Source: Prevotellaceae bacterium (GTDB lineage Bacteria > Bacteroidota > Bacteroidia > Bacteroidales > UBA932). From it: a DNA stretch of 6,724 bases. Each line of letters begins with the position of its first letter. Within the stretch, counting starts at the first letter, position 1. Below are positions 1 through 6,395 of this stretch, piece after piece. The stretch spans positions 1 to 6,724 of the forward strand of contig JAITPP010000134.1 in NCBI GenBank assembly GCA_031289385.1, written 5' to 3'. Below the pieces are notes generated by a model. It searched no databases. It was not told the DNA's origin and worked only from the letters and a program-made list of their open reading frames with translations. The translations under genes and the position numbers were made by a program.

Positions 1-227
1 TGCGCGAAATGCTATGCGAAGGCTCACGCTTAGACGATTTGAAAAGATGGAATGACGATTGTATCCGCAAAACACCGCAAAACACAAGCATCATAACAAC
101 AGGAACAGACAGCGATAAATTAATACGGCATGCAGGACACGACAAGTTTGTATGGGCTATTCCTGCCAACGAAATCAATACAAATCCAAATTTAAAAGGA
201 CAACAAAATCCGGGTTGGGATAATTGA
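1..227 (+). CDS. SusD/RagB-family outer-membrane lipoprotein, C-terminal fragment
   Basis: This is the 3' end of a gene that begins before the window; the reading frame is open from base 3 and ends in TGA at 225-227. SusD-family proteins are surface lipoproteins that bind a glycan or other nutrient and cap a SusC-type TonB-dependent transporter in the outer membrane. Two family hallmarks are visible. The first is the block R-E-M-L-C-E-G-S-R-L-D-D-L-K-R-W, matching the usual RRxEL-EGxRxxDLxRW. The second is the terminal block IPANEINTNPNLKGQQNPGW, matching the usual IPxxEIxxNPNLxQNPGY end of the protein. The internal ATG at base 9 is not the start. The substrate cannot be told from this tail, and the expected susC partner would lie upstream, outside the window. 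The gene converges on malQ, so a shared operon is excluded, although malQ acts on glucans. A heptamer array begins at the base after the stop codon. Confidence 0.92.
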   Translation, partial: REMLCEGSRLDDLKRWNDDCIRKTPQNTSIITTGTDSDKLIRHAGHDKFVWAIPANEINTNPNLKGQQNPGWDN

Positions 228-304
228 GGTTAGTTGTAAGTCGTAAGTTGTAAGTTGTAAGTCATAAGTCGTTAGTCATAAGTCGTTAGTATTTAGTCGT
301 TATT
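228..304 (+). repeat. Array A: heptamer tandem repeat after the susD-like stop
   Basis: Eleven consecutive 7-bp units start at the first base after the TGA. In order they are GGTTAGT, TGTAAGT, CGTAAGT, TGTAAGT, TGTAAGT, CATAAGT, CGTTAGT, CATAAGT, CGTTAGT, ATTTAGT, CGTTATT. The first ten all fit NNTWAGT and are in perfect phase. Bases 281-301 are an exact 21-nt inverted match to 5202-5222 in array C, so the two arrays share a unit family in opposite orientation. I see no open frame or promoter here. Confidence 0.85.
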
Positions 305-305
305 T

Positions 306-376
306 AAGAGTGAAAAATTAAGAGTGATGAGAAATATATTCAACTTTTAGTTTTTCACTCTTAATTCTTCACTCTT
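306..376. terminator. Long inverted repeat between convergent genes, possible bidirectional terminator
   Basis: Bases 306-327 and 355-376 are complementary over 22 positions with a single mismatch (A315 against C367), leaving a 27-nt loop. The arms are themselves heptamer-like (AGAGTGA on the left, TCTTCAC and TCTTAAT on the right). The element sits between the 3' ends of two convergent genes, where a bidirectional terminator is expected. However, the stem is AT-rich and lacks a compact GC hairpin followed by a U-run. It could instead be two opposed copies of a repeat unit. Confidence 0.4.
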
Positions 377-407
377 CATTCTTAATTTTCAATTTTCAAT
401 TCTCAAT
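352..407 (+). repeat. Array A': heptamer tandem repeat running into the malQ 3' end
   Basis: Eight consecutive 7-bp units read TTTTCAC, TCTTAAT, TCTTCAC, TCTTCAT, TCTTAAT, TTTCAAT, TTTCAAT, TCTCAAT. Bases 389-407 lie inside malQ, so its stop codon and last five residues (LRIEN) are made of repeat sequence. The units are a looser variant of the NNTWART type seen in the other arrays. Confidence 0.8.
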
Positions 408-3028
408 TCAATAAGTTGTTTAATTTTTGCATTAAATTCATCTTCTTTCAATAATTTTTCGATAGTAATGTGCATTCGGTATCGCCAACTGTTAGCGGGT
501 TTCGACGGCACGTTAATACGTTCATCATCTTCGTTTTTTCTGCGTAATTTTTCATCAATTCCCAGCCAATCCTGAAATGGAAAAACTGCAAACATCGATG
601 GCGATTTTAAATGTTTTTTTAATATTTTTTCAACAATTTCGCCTGTGCAAATCTCAGGCGCATCGCCATGTTGATGCAATATTTGATTATAATATTTTTG
701 CGTATTTGCTGCGTTTTCTTTCCACCAACTTCGCAATGTAGATGTGTCGTGAGTTGAAGTTGTGCAGACAGAAAAATACGGATATGTTTCGGAATTTGCA
801 AAATCGGTATTGATTTTTTTCGGCATCCGTTGAACTTCAAGACTAAGAAGTTGCAGCGCATTTATCACATCAGGTACACATTCGGGAATCATTCCAAGAT
901 CTTCACAACAGGCAAGCATATTTGTAGCGCAAATCAACGGCGGAAGTTTTTCCATTGCTTTTTTCCGCCACAATTCGTTATTTCTGCGATAATAAAATTC
1001 GTTATAAATTCTGTCGAACGCTTGTTTTTTATCGGCATCGAGTTGTTTGTAGGTTGTTGATAAGTGCGCAGCAATTCGCGGATGAAAATGATTTTTTTTA
1101 ACCGCATCTTCAACAAAAAGAACATTATTTATCAACGTAAAAAGTTGTGATTTCAACAGTTGCGTTTGTTCATCGTTTTTATCTTTAAAAAAGGTATCAA
1201 TCTTATGCTGCGTATCAAAATCGGAATTGAATTGCAAAATATCGCTATCAATTTCATCAAAAAAAGTTTTAATTATATAATCCGAGTTTTTTCCGAAAAT
1301 TTCGTTTATAAAATTGCAGCGAATATAAGGATTCAGATAACGTTGCGCATCCATTGCCAGCCCTTGCTGCTGCAACTCGTGCAGAGAGTAAGGAAGCGCA
1401 GGATTGAAATGCCCAAGCAATCCTTGCAACGAATGAAACGGAATTTCCCAAATTCTAAAAAATCCAAGCACGTGGTCAATTCTGTACGCATCAAAATATT
1501 CAGCCATTTTTTTTAATCGGTTAGTCCACCAACTATAACCGTTTTTTTGCATCGCATCCCAATTATATGTTGGAAATTCCCAATTTTGTCCGTTTACCGA
1601 AAATGCGTCGGGCGGCGCTCCTGCTTGATTTTCGAGATTAAAATTTTGAGGCTCTGTCCATGTTTCAACGCTGTTTCGTCCAACTCCGATAGTAATATCG
1701 CCCTTTAAAATTATGCCGTTTTGGCGTGCATATTTGCTTACTTCGCTCATTTGTTTATCGGCGTGATATTGTAAAAAACAGTAGAATTGAAGCGATTTTT
1801 CATAATCTTTTTCAAACTTTTTCAAATCTGTTTTTTCAAATTTTTCGTAACTTTTCCACGAATTAAATTCGGGTGATTTAAATTTATCGCGCAAAGTACA
1901 AAACATTGCATAAGGTTTCAGCCAAAAAGAATTTTTATTGAAAAAATCCTTATATGCCGCCGATTTCAGACAATCGTTTCCACAGTAATTAAAAATTTCT
2001 TTGAAAAATTTCCATTTGGTTTTTATCACTTTTTCGTAATCTACAACTTTCGATTTGTTGAGTTGTGCGCTTATTTTTTCGTACTCGGCTTGCTTTTCGG
2101 CGGGCAATTTTCCCATCGCCTGCAAATTAATATATATTGGATGCAAGGCATACATTGAAATTGCACTGTACGGCGAGCTGTCGCGATAATCAAAAAATGC
2201 GCAACTATCGTTTATCGGCAATATTTGCAACAACGTTTGATTTGTTTTTTTCAGCCAGTCAATAAACAATTTTAAATCCGAAAAATCGCCGATTCCGCAA
2301 CTGTTTTCGGTGCGCAACGCAAAAACGGGAATTGCTGTACCTGAGCCACGCCAAGCATTTCGGCTGCCTAACGATGTTTCAAATGTAAATATTTTTTGTT
2401 CGCTGTTTGAAAAAGAATTTGCGTAAAACTGTCGATTGTCGCCTTCTTCCCATTCAATAATTTCGTTGGTTTTGTTGTTGATTAATAAAAATTTAAATTC
2501 AAACGGAAGTTGCAATTTTGTTGTGTCTAAGGTAATTTTCCAAAGAGGAAATTCGTCATCGTGCATTTTCAATGGATTTTTCCAATTTCCTAAAACATCG
2601 TTATTTCCTGCAATAGCCAACGAAAATTTATTTGAAATTTGCGGCGCGTTCACTCTAAATTCTACGGCGTTTGCATATATTTTTTGATTGATTTTTTTAA
2701 TGTTTCGTTTGTTTATAATGTCGGTAAATGCAGCAGAATAAAAGGGTTGCGAGTCATCCAGCCCAAACCACACATCGTAAATATCATAAATTTCGGTTGA
2801 TTTATTTAATTTAATTTTATGATTTTTTCGCCATTCTGCGACAATTTCTTCGCCATCGCTGTTTTTTATCGAATAAAAATATTTTATTTCCGATTTGCCT
2901 GTTTCCGATATTTCAATAATCCACCAACCCGAATGTGCACAACGCATTGCAAATTCTTTGCCGTTGATATTTACAAACAAATTTTCGTCTGATTTTGTAA
3001 TGTAATGTATGTGAAATTTGAGTTGCAT
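389..3028 (-). CDS. malQ: 4-alpha-glucanotransferase (GH77), DPE2-like, with N-terminal CBM20 modules
   Basis: Amylomaltase: it transfers glucosyl or maltosyl units between alpha-1,4-glucans in the cytoplasm during maltodextrin or glycogen metabolism. I start at the ATG at 3026-3028, giving 879 aa; an in-frame TTG two codons upstream (3032-3034) is possible but less likely. In ATG numbering, residues ~1-90 are a weak CBM20-like module without the usual WGQ and GxxxxLGxW signatures. Residues ~120-210 are a clearer CBM20 (DVLGNWK, WEEGDNRQF). The GH77 barrel runs from ~225 (NAWRGSGTAIPVFALR) to the end. The predicted catalytic residues are present: nucleophile D518 (AYRIDH), acid/base E709 (CCEDLG) and transition-state Asp D761 (STHDTS); the GAPPD loop is at 470-474. 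The 191-residue gap from nucleophile to acid/base, against about 47 in compact amylomaltases, together with tandem CBM20s, matches the plant DPE2-type architecture. The usual GQNWGFP appears as GQNWEFP (480-486). It follows the methyltransferase stop by 2 nt, implying coupled translation. Confidence 0.95.
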   Translation of the reverse strand: MQLKFHIHYITKSDENLFVNINGKEFAMRCAHSGWWIIEISETGKSEIKYFYSIKNSDGEEIVAEWRKNHKIKLNKSTEIYDIYDVWFGLDDSQPFYSAAFTDIINKRNIKKINQKIYANAVEFRVNAPQISNKFSLAIAGNNDVLGNWKNPLKMHDDEFPLWKITLDTTKLQLPFEFKFLLINNKTNEIIEWEEGDNRQFYANSFSNSEQKIFTFETSLGSRNAWRGSGTAIPVFALRTENSCGIGDFSDLKLFIDWLKKTNQTLLQILPINDSCAFFDYRDSSPYSAISMYALHPIYINLQAMGKLPAEKQAEYEKISAQLNKSKVVDYEKVIKTKWKFFKEIFNYCGNDCLKSAAYKDFFNKNSFWLKPYAMFCTLRDKFKSPEFNSWKSYEKFEKTDLKKFEKDYEKSLQFYCFLQYHADKQMSEVSKYARQNGIILKGDITIGVGRNSVETWTEPQNFNLENQAGAPPDAFSVNGQNWEFPTYNWDAMQKNGYSWWTNRLKKMAEYFDAYRIDHVLGFFRIWEIPFHSLQGLLGHFNPALPYSLHELQQQGLAMDAQRYLNPYIRCNFINEIFGKNSDYIIKTFFDEIDSDILQFNSDFDTQHKIDTFFKDKNDEQTQLLKSQLFTLINNVLFVEDAVKKNHFHPRIAAHLSTTYKQLDADKKQAFDRIYNEFYYRRNNELWRKKAMEKLPPLICATNMLACCEDLGMIPECVPDVINALQLLSLEVQRMPKKINTDFANSETYPYFSVCTTSTHDTSTLRSWWKENAANTQKYYNQILHQHGDAPEICTGEIVEKILKKHLKSPSMFAVFPFQDWLGIDEKLRRKNEDDERINVPSKPANSWRYRMHITIEKLLKEDEFNAKIKQLIELRIEN

Positions 3029-3030
3029 TT

Positions 3031-3678
3031 TCAATTATTAAGTTTTCTGATAATCATCATTCCGTCGCGCAGATTAAACAAAACGTTTTCGACTCGCAAA
3101 TCTGCTTGCACAAAATCGTTGAATTCAATGATACCAAGCGTTTGCTTGTCGTTTGCTTTTATCGGTTCAACAACTTTTCTGTCCCATAAAACATTGTCGG
3201 CAAAAATAAAACCACCGATATTCACCAAATCAAATACAGCCTTGTAATTATCTAAATAACAGCGTTTATCGCCATCAATAAAAACAATATCAAATTTTTT
3301 GTTAAGCGTAGGAATTATATCCTGCGCATCGCCCGAATGTAAATGAATTTTGTTTATGTACGGCGATTTTTCTATCATAATTTTTGCTGTTTCCAGAATT
3401 TCATCGTTTATGTCGATGCTGTGTAACTCGCCGCCGGCTTGCAATCCTTTTGCCAAACATATTGCAGAATATCCTGTAAAAGTTCCTATTTCAAGAATGT
3501 TTTTCGGCTTAATCATTTTACTGAAAAATTCAAGTATTTTTCCTTGTACATGCCCCGAAATCATTCGTGTTTGTATCACGCTGAGATTTGTTTTGCGATA
3601 AATTTCGTGCAATAATTCATCTTCGGCAGAAGTGTGTTGTGCAATGTATTTTTCTATTTCCTTATCTTTTTCGAGCAT
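3031..3678 (-). CDS. Class I SAM-dependent O-methyltransferase (CCoAOMT-like family 3)
   Basis: A 215-aa cytosolic methyltransferase that should move a methyl group from S-adenosylmethionine to a hydroxyl group on a small molecule; the substrate is unknown. The length and motif order fit the caffeoyl-CoA/catechol O-methyltransferase-like family common in bacteria. The SAM-binding motif I is ILEIGTFTGYSA (61-72), the ribose-binding acidic residue is D89 (SIDIN), and SGDA is at 115-118. The divalent-metal site typical of this family is complete: D135 (FIDGDK) with D161 and N162 (ADNVLW). The start is the ATG at 3676-3678, with no Shine-Dalgarno-like leader, as is usual in this phylum. The stop codon lies 2 nt from the malQ ATG, and the M16 peptidase stop lies 58 bp upstream on the same strand. 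Transcription from the M16 promoter through all three genes is therefore plausible. No separate promoter box is visible in the repeat-filled spacer upstream. Confidence 0.93.
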   Translation of the reverse strand: MLEKDKEIEKYIAQHTSAEDELLHEIYRKTNLSVIQTRMISGHVQGKILEFFSKMIKPKNILEIGTFTGYSAICLAKGLQAGGELHSIDINDEILETAKIMIEKSPYINKIHLHSGDAQDIIPTLNKKFDIVFIDGDKRCYLDNYKAVFDLVNIGGFIFADNVLWDRKVVEPIKANDKQTLGIIEFNDFVQADLRVENVLFNLRDGMMIIRKLNN

Positions 3679-3681
3679 GTT

Positions 3682-3744
3682 AAATAATGGTTAATTGTTA
3701 ATGATTAATGATTAATTGTTAATTATAAATTGTTAATTATAAAT
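3682..3744 (+). repeat. Array B: heptamer tandem repeat filling the M16-methyltransferase spacer
   Basis: Nine 7-bp units in phase: AAATAAT, GGTTAAT, TGTTAAT, GATTAAT, GATTAAT, TGTTAAT, TATAAAT, TGTTAAT, TATAAAT. They occupy the spacer from 3 bp before the methyltransferase start codon through the M16 stop codon and penultimate codon. Bases 3682-3703 are an exact 22-nt inverted match to 6397-6418 in and beside array D. No promoter box was found in it. Confidence 0.85.
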
Positions 3745-4963
3745 AACTTATAAACGATAATTTTTCTTCGTCAAAAATATCGTTGGCTATCTGATGCAAA
3801 TCGGCAGATGTCAGTGCATTTATTTTTGATTTTTGCTTGTCAATAGTTTCTGTTTTTCCAAACAATAAAAGCATTTTTGCATTATCAATCATTCGTTGTT
3901 CGTAATTTTCGTTTTGCACTATCAATTGCCCGATAAATCGATGTTTTGCATAATCAAGTTGCGATTTCGCCATTTTTTTGTTGTGCAAAATTTCAAGTTC
4001 GGCAAGAGCAAGTTTTATGCTTTTTTTGAGATTTTTTTTAGCCGTTTCAAAATAAATCTGAAATACTCCCGAATTTGCAAAAGCCTCGTAACTTGCTGAA
4101 ATATCGTAAACCAAGCCGTTTTGTTCGCGCAAACTGATATTAAGTTGAGATGAAAAAATAGGTCCTCCGAGAATATTTGTCAATAAACTCAAACCAACGC
4201 TGCGCTTGTCATTCACGCGGTACGCCCGATTGCTTATTGTACAAAATGCCTGTGCCGAATCAGATGAAAATTCTTTTTTGTAAGGCTTGTAATCGCTTAT
4301 TTTCAAAGGCTTTGCGATAACAGATTTATTATTGTATTTTATCAAATATTTATTTGTCAACGCATTTAATTTACTTATATCAACATCTCCAACAACCGAA
4401 AGAACTATATTTTCGTTTATATAATTACGTTTTATGAACGAGCGAACAGCGTCGGCAGTAAATGATTTTACCGATTTTTTTGTTCCCAATATCGGTTTTC
4501 CCACCGCATCGCCTTTGAACATAAACAGCATCGATTTATCGTAAATAACTTCCGAAATATTACAGTTTGCCGAATCTATCTCGCTTATTATCACACCTTT
4601 TTCTTTTTCCAATTCGACTTCGGGAAAAGTGGAATTAAAAACCAAATCGCAAATCATTTCCAACGCATTTTCGAATTGAAAATTTTGTACTATCGAATAA
4701 ATAATCGTGCTTTCGCGGCTTGTAAAAGCATTGAGTTCACCGCCGTCGTGTTCCAATCCGTAGCAAATATCCAGAGCCGAGCGTTTTTTAGTACCTTTAA
4801 ACAAAACATGTTCGATAAAATGAGCAATTCCATGTTCATTTTCGTTTTCGTGCGCCGAGCCTGCGCCTATCATTAGCCCACAATAAATTACATTGCTTTG
4901 CGTTTGCTGCAAAACAACACGAATTCCGTTACGAAGAATTATTATTTCGGGTTTATTTTTCAC
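3737..4963 (-). CDS. M16-family zinc metallopeptidase (processing-peptidase/PqqL-like)
   Basis: A 408-aa single-unit M16 (inverzincin) peptidase, close in size to the beta subunit of mitochondrial processing peptidase and to bacterial homologues. The inverted zinc motif HxxEH is intact as H48-F-I-E51-H52. The third ligand is E128 (IISEID), 76 residues after H52 as expected for the family; E121 is also conserved. The C-terminal half carries the substrate-gripping Arg/Tyr pair in SLREQNGLVYDI (R279, Y286). No signal peptide or membrane segment is present, so it should be cytoplasmic. The start is GTG at 4961-4963. The next in-frame methionine (M31) would remove the first conserved strand, so GTG is preferred. 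A promoter -7 box ends only 5 nt before this GTG, suggesting a leaderless or nearly leaderless mRNA. The last codons lie in heptamer array B. M16 proteins often act as pairs, but no partner gene is visible here. The substrate is unknown. Confidence 0.94.
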   Translation of the reverse strand: MKNKPEIIILRNGIRVVLQQTQSNVIYCGLMIGAGSAHENENEHGIAHFIEHVLFKGTKKRSALDICYGLEHDGGELNAFTSRESTIIYSIVQNFQFENALEMICDLVFNSTFPEVELEKEKGVIISEIDSANCNISEVIYDKSMLFMFKGDAVGKPILGTKKSVKSFTADAVRSFIKRNYINENIVLSVVGDVDISKLNALTNKYLIKYNNKSVIAKPLKISDYKPYKKEFSSDSAQAFCTISNRAYRVNDKRSVGLSLLTNILGGPIFSSQLNISLREQNGLVYDISASYEAFANSGVFQIYFETAKKNLKKSIKLALAELEILHNKKMAKSQLDYAKHRFIGQLIVQNENYEQRMIDNAKMLLLFGKTETIDKQKSKINALTSADLHQIANDIFDEEKLSFISYL

Positions 4964-4968
4964 GGCTG

Positions 4969-4976
4969 CAAAGGTA
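4969..4976 (-). promoter_or_regulatory. Bacteroidota-type -7 promoter box (TACCTTTG) for the M16 gene
   Basis: On the minus strand this reads TACCTTTG, a full match to the phylum's TAnnTTTG -7 consensus. It is followed by CAGCC and then the GTG start codon. No good -33 TTG/TTTG element stands at the expected distance, which is common for this sigma factor. A perfect 12-bp palindrome (AATAAATTTATT, 4980-4991) lies 3 bp upstream of the box; it could be an operator or simply AT-rich chance. Confidence 0.65.
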
Positions 4977-4984
4977 GAAAATAA

Positions 4985-5027
4985 ATTTATTATTGACTAT
5001 TTACTATTGTTGATTTGTTGATTTGAC
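4985..5027 (-). repeat. Short degenerate heptamer run upstream of the M16 promoter
   Basis: On the + strand the units read ATTTATT, ATTGACT, ATTTACT, ATTGTTG, then an 8-mer ATTTGTTG, then ATTTGAC. The 7-bp phase is kept except for one extra base. On the minus strand two units read AGTAAAT and AGTCAAT, resembling array A units. It is weaker than the other arrays and could be coincidental in AT-rich DNA. Confidence 0.45.
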
Positions 5028-5031
5028 AAAG

Positions 5032-5070
5032 CACGCGGATTACGCAGATTAGACAGATTTACGCAGATTT
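5032..5070. repeat. Degenerate direct repeats of the GCAGATT type
   Basis: Four near-copies follow one another: CGCGGATTA (5034-5042), CGCAGATTA (5043-5051), CAGATTTA (5054-5061) and CGCAGATTT (5062-5070), ending in a run of eight T (5068-5075). The style differs from the 7-bp arrays, having units of about 9 bp. No gene is seen between 4964 and 5346; this 383-bp spacer holds the M16 promoter, these repeats and array C. Confidence 0.6.
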
Positions 5071-5105
5071 TTTTTGAGTTAAATCTTTTAAATATTTATA
5101 ACTTC

Positions 5106-5350
5106 CGACTAAATACCAACGACTAAATACTTGATACAAAATACCAACGACAAAATACCAACGACAAAATACTAACGACTAAATACCAACGACTAAATAC
5201 CAACGACTAAATACTAACGACTAAATACCAACGACTAAATACTAACGACAAAATACCAACGACTAAATACCAACGACTAAATACCAACGACTAAATACCA
5301 ACGACTAAATACTTGATACCAAATACAGAATACTTGATACAATCAACTAA
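5106..5350 (-). repeat. Array C: 35 heptamers, mostly as 14-bp dimers
   Basis: Fifteen in-phase 14-bp units span 5106-5315, with + strand consensus CGACTAAATACCAA. Seven copies are exact: 5106-5119, 5176-5189, 5190-5203, 5218-5231, 5260-5273, 5274-5287 and 5288-5301. The variants are CGACTAAATACTAA (5204, 5232), CGACAAAATACCAA (5148, 5246), CGACAAAATACTAA (5162), CGACTAAATACTTG (5120, 5302) and a divergent unit at 5134. Five further degenerate heptamers carry on to 5350: ATACCAA, ATACAGA, ATACTTG, ATACAAT, CAACTAA. There is no indel over 245 bp. On the minus strand the 14-mer resolves into two heptamers, CGTTGGT and ATTTAGT, the same family as array A. The end overlaps the stop codon of the ydjM-like gene. 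The 14-bp period and a stop in each unit rule out coding. Confidence 0.95.
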
Positions 5351-6357
5351 ATTATCTGCCGAAAATATCGTTTAATTTTTTCCCAGCTTACTTTGCGTTT
5401 TGGATAATTATGGTTGATGATTAATTTTCCATCGTCGGTAAATTTCAGCAAATGTGTAAATACGGCATTTTCCAAATCGGCTGTTCCGTCAAAATCGAAA
5501 CTTGCAAAACGCAAATCGGAAAAAATAATTTCGTTGTCGGCTTTTTTTGTTAAGCAGTAATACCCTCTCGAAAAGCGCACGAGCCGCATAAATTCAGGGT
5601 TTTCAGCAAATTTTTTGGCTAAATAATAATTTTTTGGAAAATATTTTTTGAAATCAATTTGTTTGCTTTTTAAACTGTAATTTGCCGAAAAAAATCCATC
5701 TTCATTTTCTACAATTACAAGCCACGCAAAGTTTGTAAGCGGCAATGGCGATGTAAGTATTCTGTCGTAATTTATATTATATTCGTATAAATATCTATCA
5801 ACTTTTTGTTCGAGCGATATTTTGTTGAAAACCGTAAAACCAAGATACAGTATTGAAATCAGCATTGCCGACGATGCTATAATTTTTCGCGTTTGCGTTT
5901 TTCGATTTATAAAAATGAAACAAACAAGAGCGATTATCAGAGGAAAAATCATAAATATATCTACAATTCCAACACAGTCGAAAGCCACGCGCAGATTGCT
6001 GAACGGATAAAAAATTGCCGTTCCGTACGAATTAAAACAGTCGATAAAAATATGCGAAAACAAGCACCACGAAGAAAGTTTTATCCAGTCGTTAAAATTA
6101 TTTTTTGTATTTTTATGAATAATTGTCATTAGTTTTGACACCAAAAATACAAGTAAGGCGCAAAACAGAATTGAATGTGTTGGTCCTCTGTGAAAAAGCA
6201 ATGATTTTGCCGCCGAAAGAAAAGGTTGAGCAATAACATCCAAATCGGGTAAATTTGCAATTAAACCTCCCCACAACACCGCTTTTTTTCCTAATTTATT
6301 GCCCGCAACTATTTCGCCTACAACTGCGCCAATAACAAAATGTGAAATATTATCCAT
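5347..6357 (-). CDS. YdjM/DUF457-type inner-membrane protein, predicted metal-dependent hydrolase
   Basis: A 336-aa integral membrane protein. The N-terminal half (about 1-180) has the conserved pattern of the YdjM family (predicted membrane-bound metal-dependent hydrolases): H6 at the start (NISHFVIG), NLPDLDV (35-41), HRGPTHSI (56-63) and SHIFIDCFNSYGT (101-113), whose His and Asp residues are candidate metal ligands. Hydrophobic segments lie near 6-19, 25-34, 62-80, 131-150 and 158-176. Residues ~180-336 form a more polar domain that I do not recognise, so the protein is much longer than E. coli YdjM (about 200 aa). The activity and substrate of this family are not firmly known. The start is the ATG at 6355-6357. 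No TAnnTTTG box was found upstream; instead there is a 12-bp inverted repeat and array D. The stop codon falls within array C. It is transcribed toward the M16 gene, but the 383-bp repeat-rich gap and the separate M16 promoter argue against one operon. Confidence 0.88.
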   Translation of the reverse strand: MDNISHFVIGAVVGEIVAGNKLGKKAVLWGGLIANLPDLDVIAQPFLSAAKSLLFHRGPTHSILFCALLVFLVSKLMTIIHKNTKNNFNDWIKLSSWCLFSHIFIDCFNSYGTAIFYPFSNLRVAFDCVGIVDIFMIFPLIIALVCFIFINRKTQTRKIIASSAMLISILYLGFTVFNKISLEQKVDRYLYEYNINYDRILTSPLPLTNFAWLVIVENEDGFFSANYSLKSKQIDFKKYFPKNYYLAKKFAENPEFMRLVRFSRGYYCLTKKADNEIIFSDLRFASFDFDGTADLENAVFTHLLKFTDDGKLIINHNYPKRKVSWEKIKRYFRQII

Positions 6358-6363
6358 ATAATT

Positions 6364-6395
6364 TTAGTGATTAATAATTAACCATTAATCACTAA
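6364..6395. other. Perfect 12-bp inverted repeat next to the ydjM-like start codon
   Basis: TTAGTGATTAAT (6364-6375) is followed after 8 nt by its exact complement ATTAATCACTAA (6384-6395). It starts 6 bp upstream of the ydjM-like ATG on the minus strand, so it could fold in the leader mRNA or act as an operator. It is also built from opposed heptamers of array D, so it may have arisen simply as repeat structure. Confidence 0.5.

Noticed and set aside
1160..1516. Open frame of 118 aa on the + strand inside malQ
   Set aside because: It is antisense to the conserved GH77 barrel, has a low-complexity product and no promoter box; it is a shadow frame.
1..3028. A starch-utilisation locus joining the SusD-like gene and malQ
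   Set aside because: The genes are convergent and separated by repeats, and no susC, surface amylase or regulator is visible, so the link is only proximity.
3026..3034. TTG start for malQ at 3032-3034, overlapping the methyltransferase stop
   Set aside because: An ATG two codons downstream (3026-3028) is the better start; the TTG adds only two residues. It cannot be fully excluded.
4980..4991. 12-bp palindrome AATAAATTTATT as a firm operator
   Set aside because: A and T only; such palindromes are common by chance in DNA of this composition. It is mentioned only with the promoter.
5106..5315. Iterons of a replication origin
   Set aside because: There is no initiator gene or DnaA-box cluster, and the same unit family recurs in other spacers, so these are dispersed repeats.
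5106..5350. CRISPR array
   Set aside because: The units are directly contiguous with no unique spacers, and no cas genes are present.
5822..6132. Two overlapping + strand open frames inside the ydjM-like gene
   Set aside because: They are antisense to its conserved membrane segments and look like composition-driven shadows.
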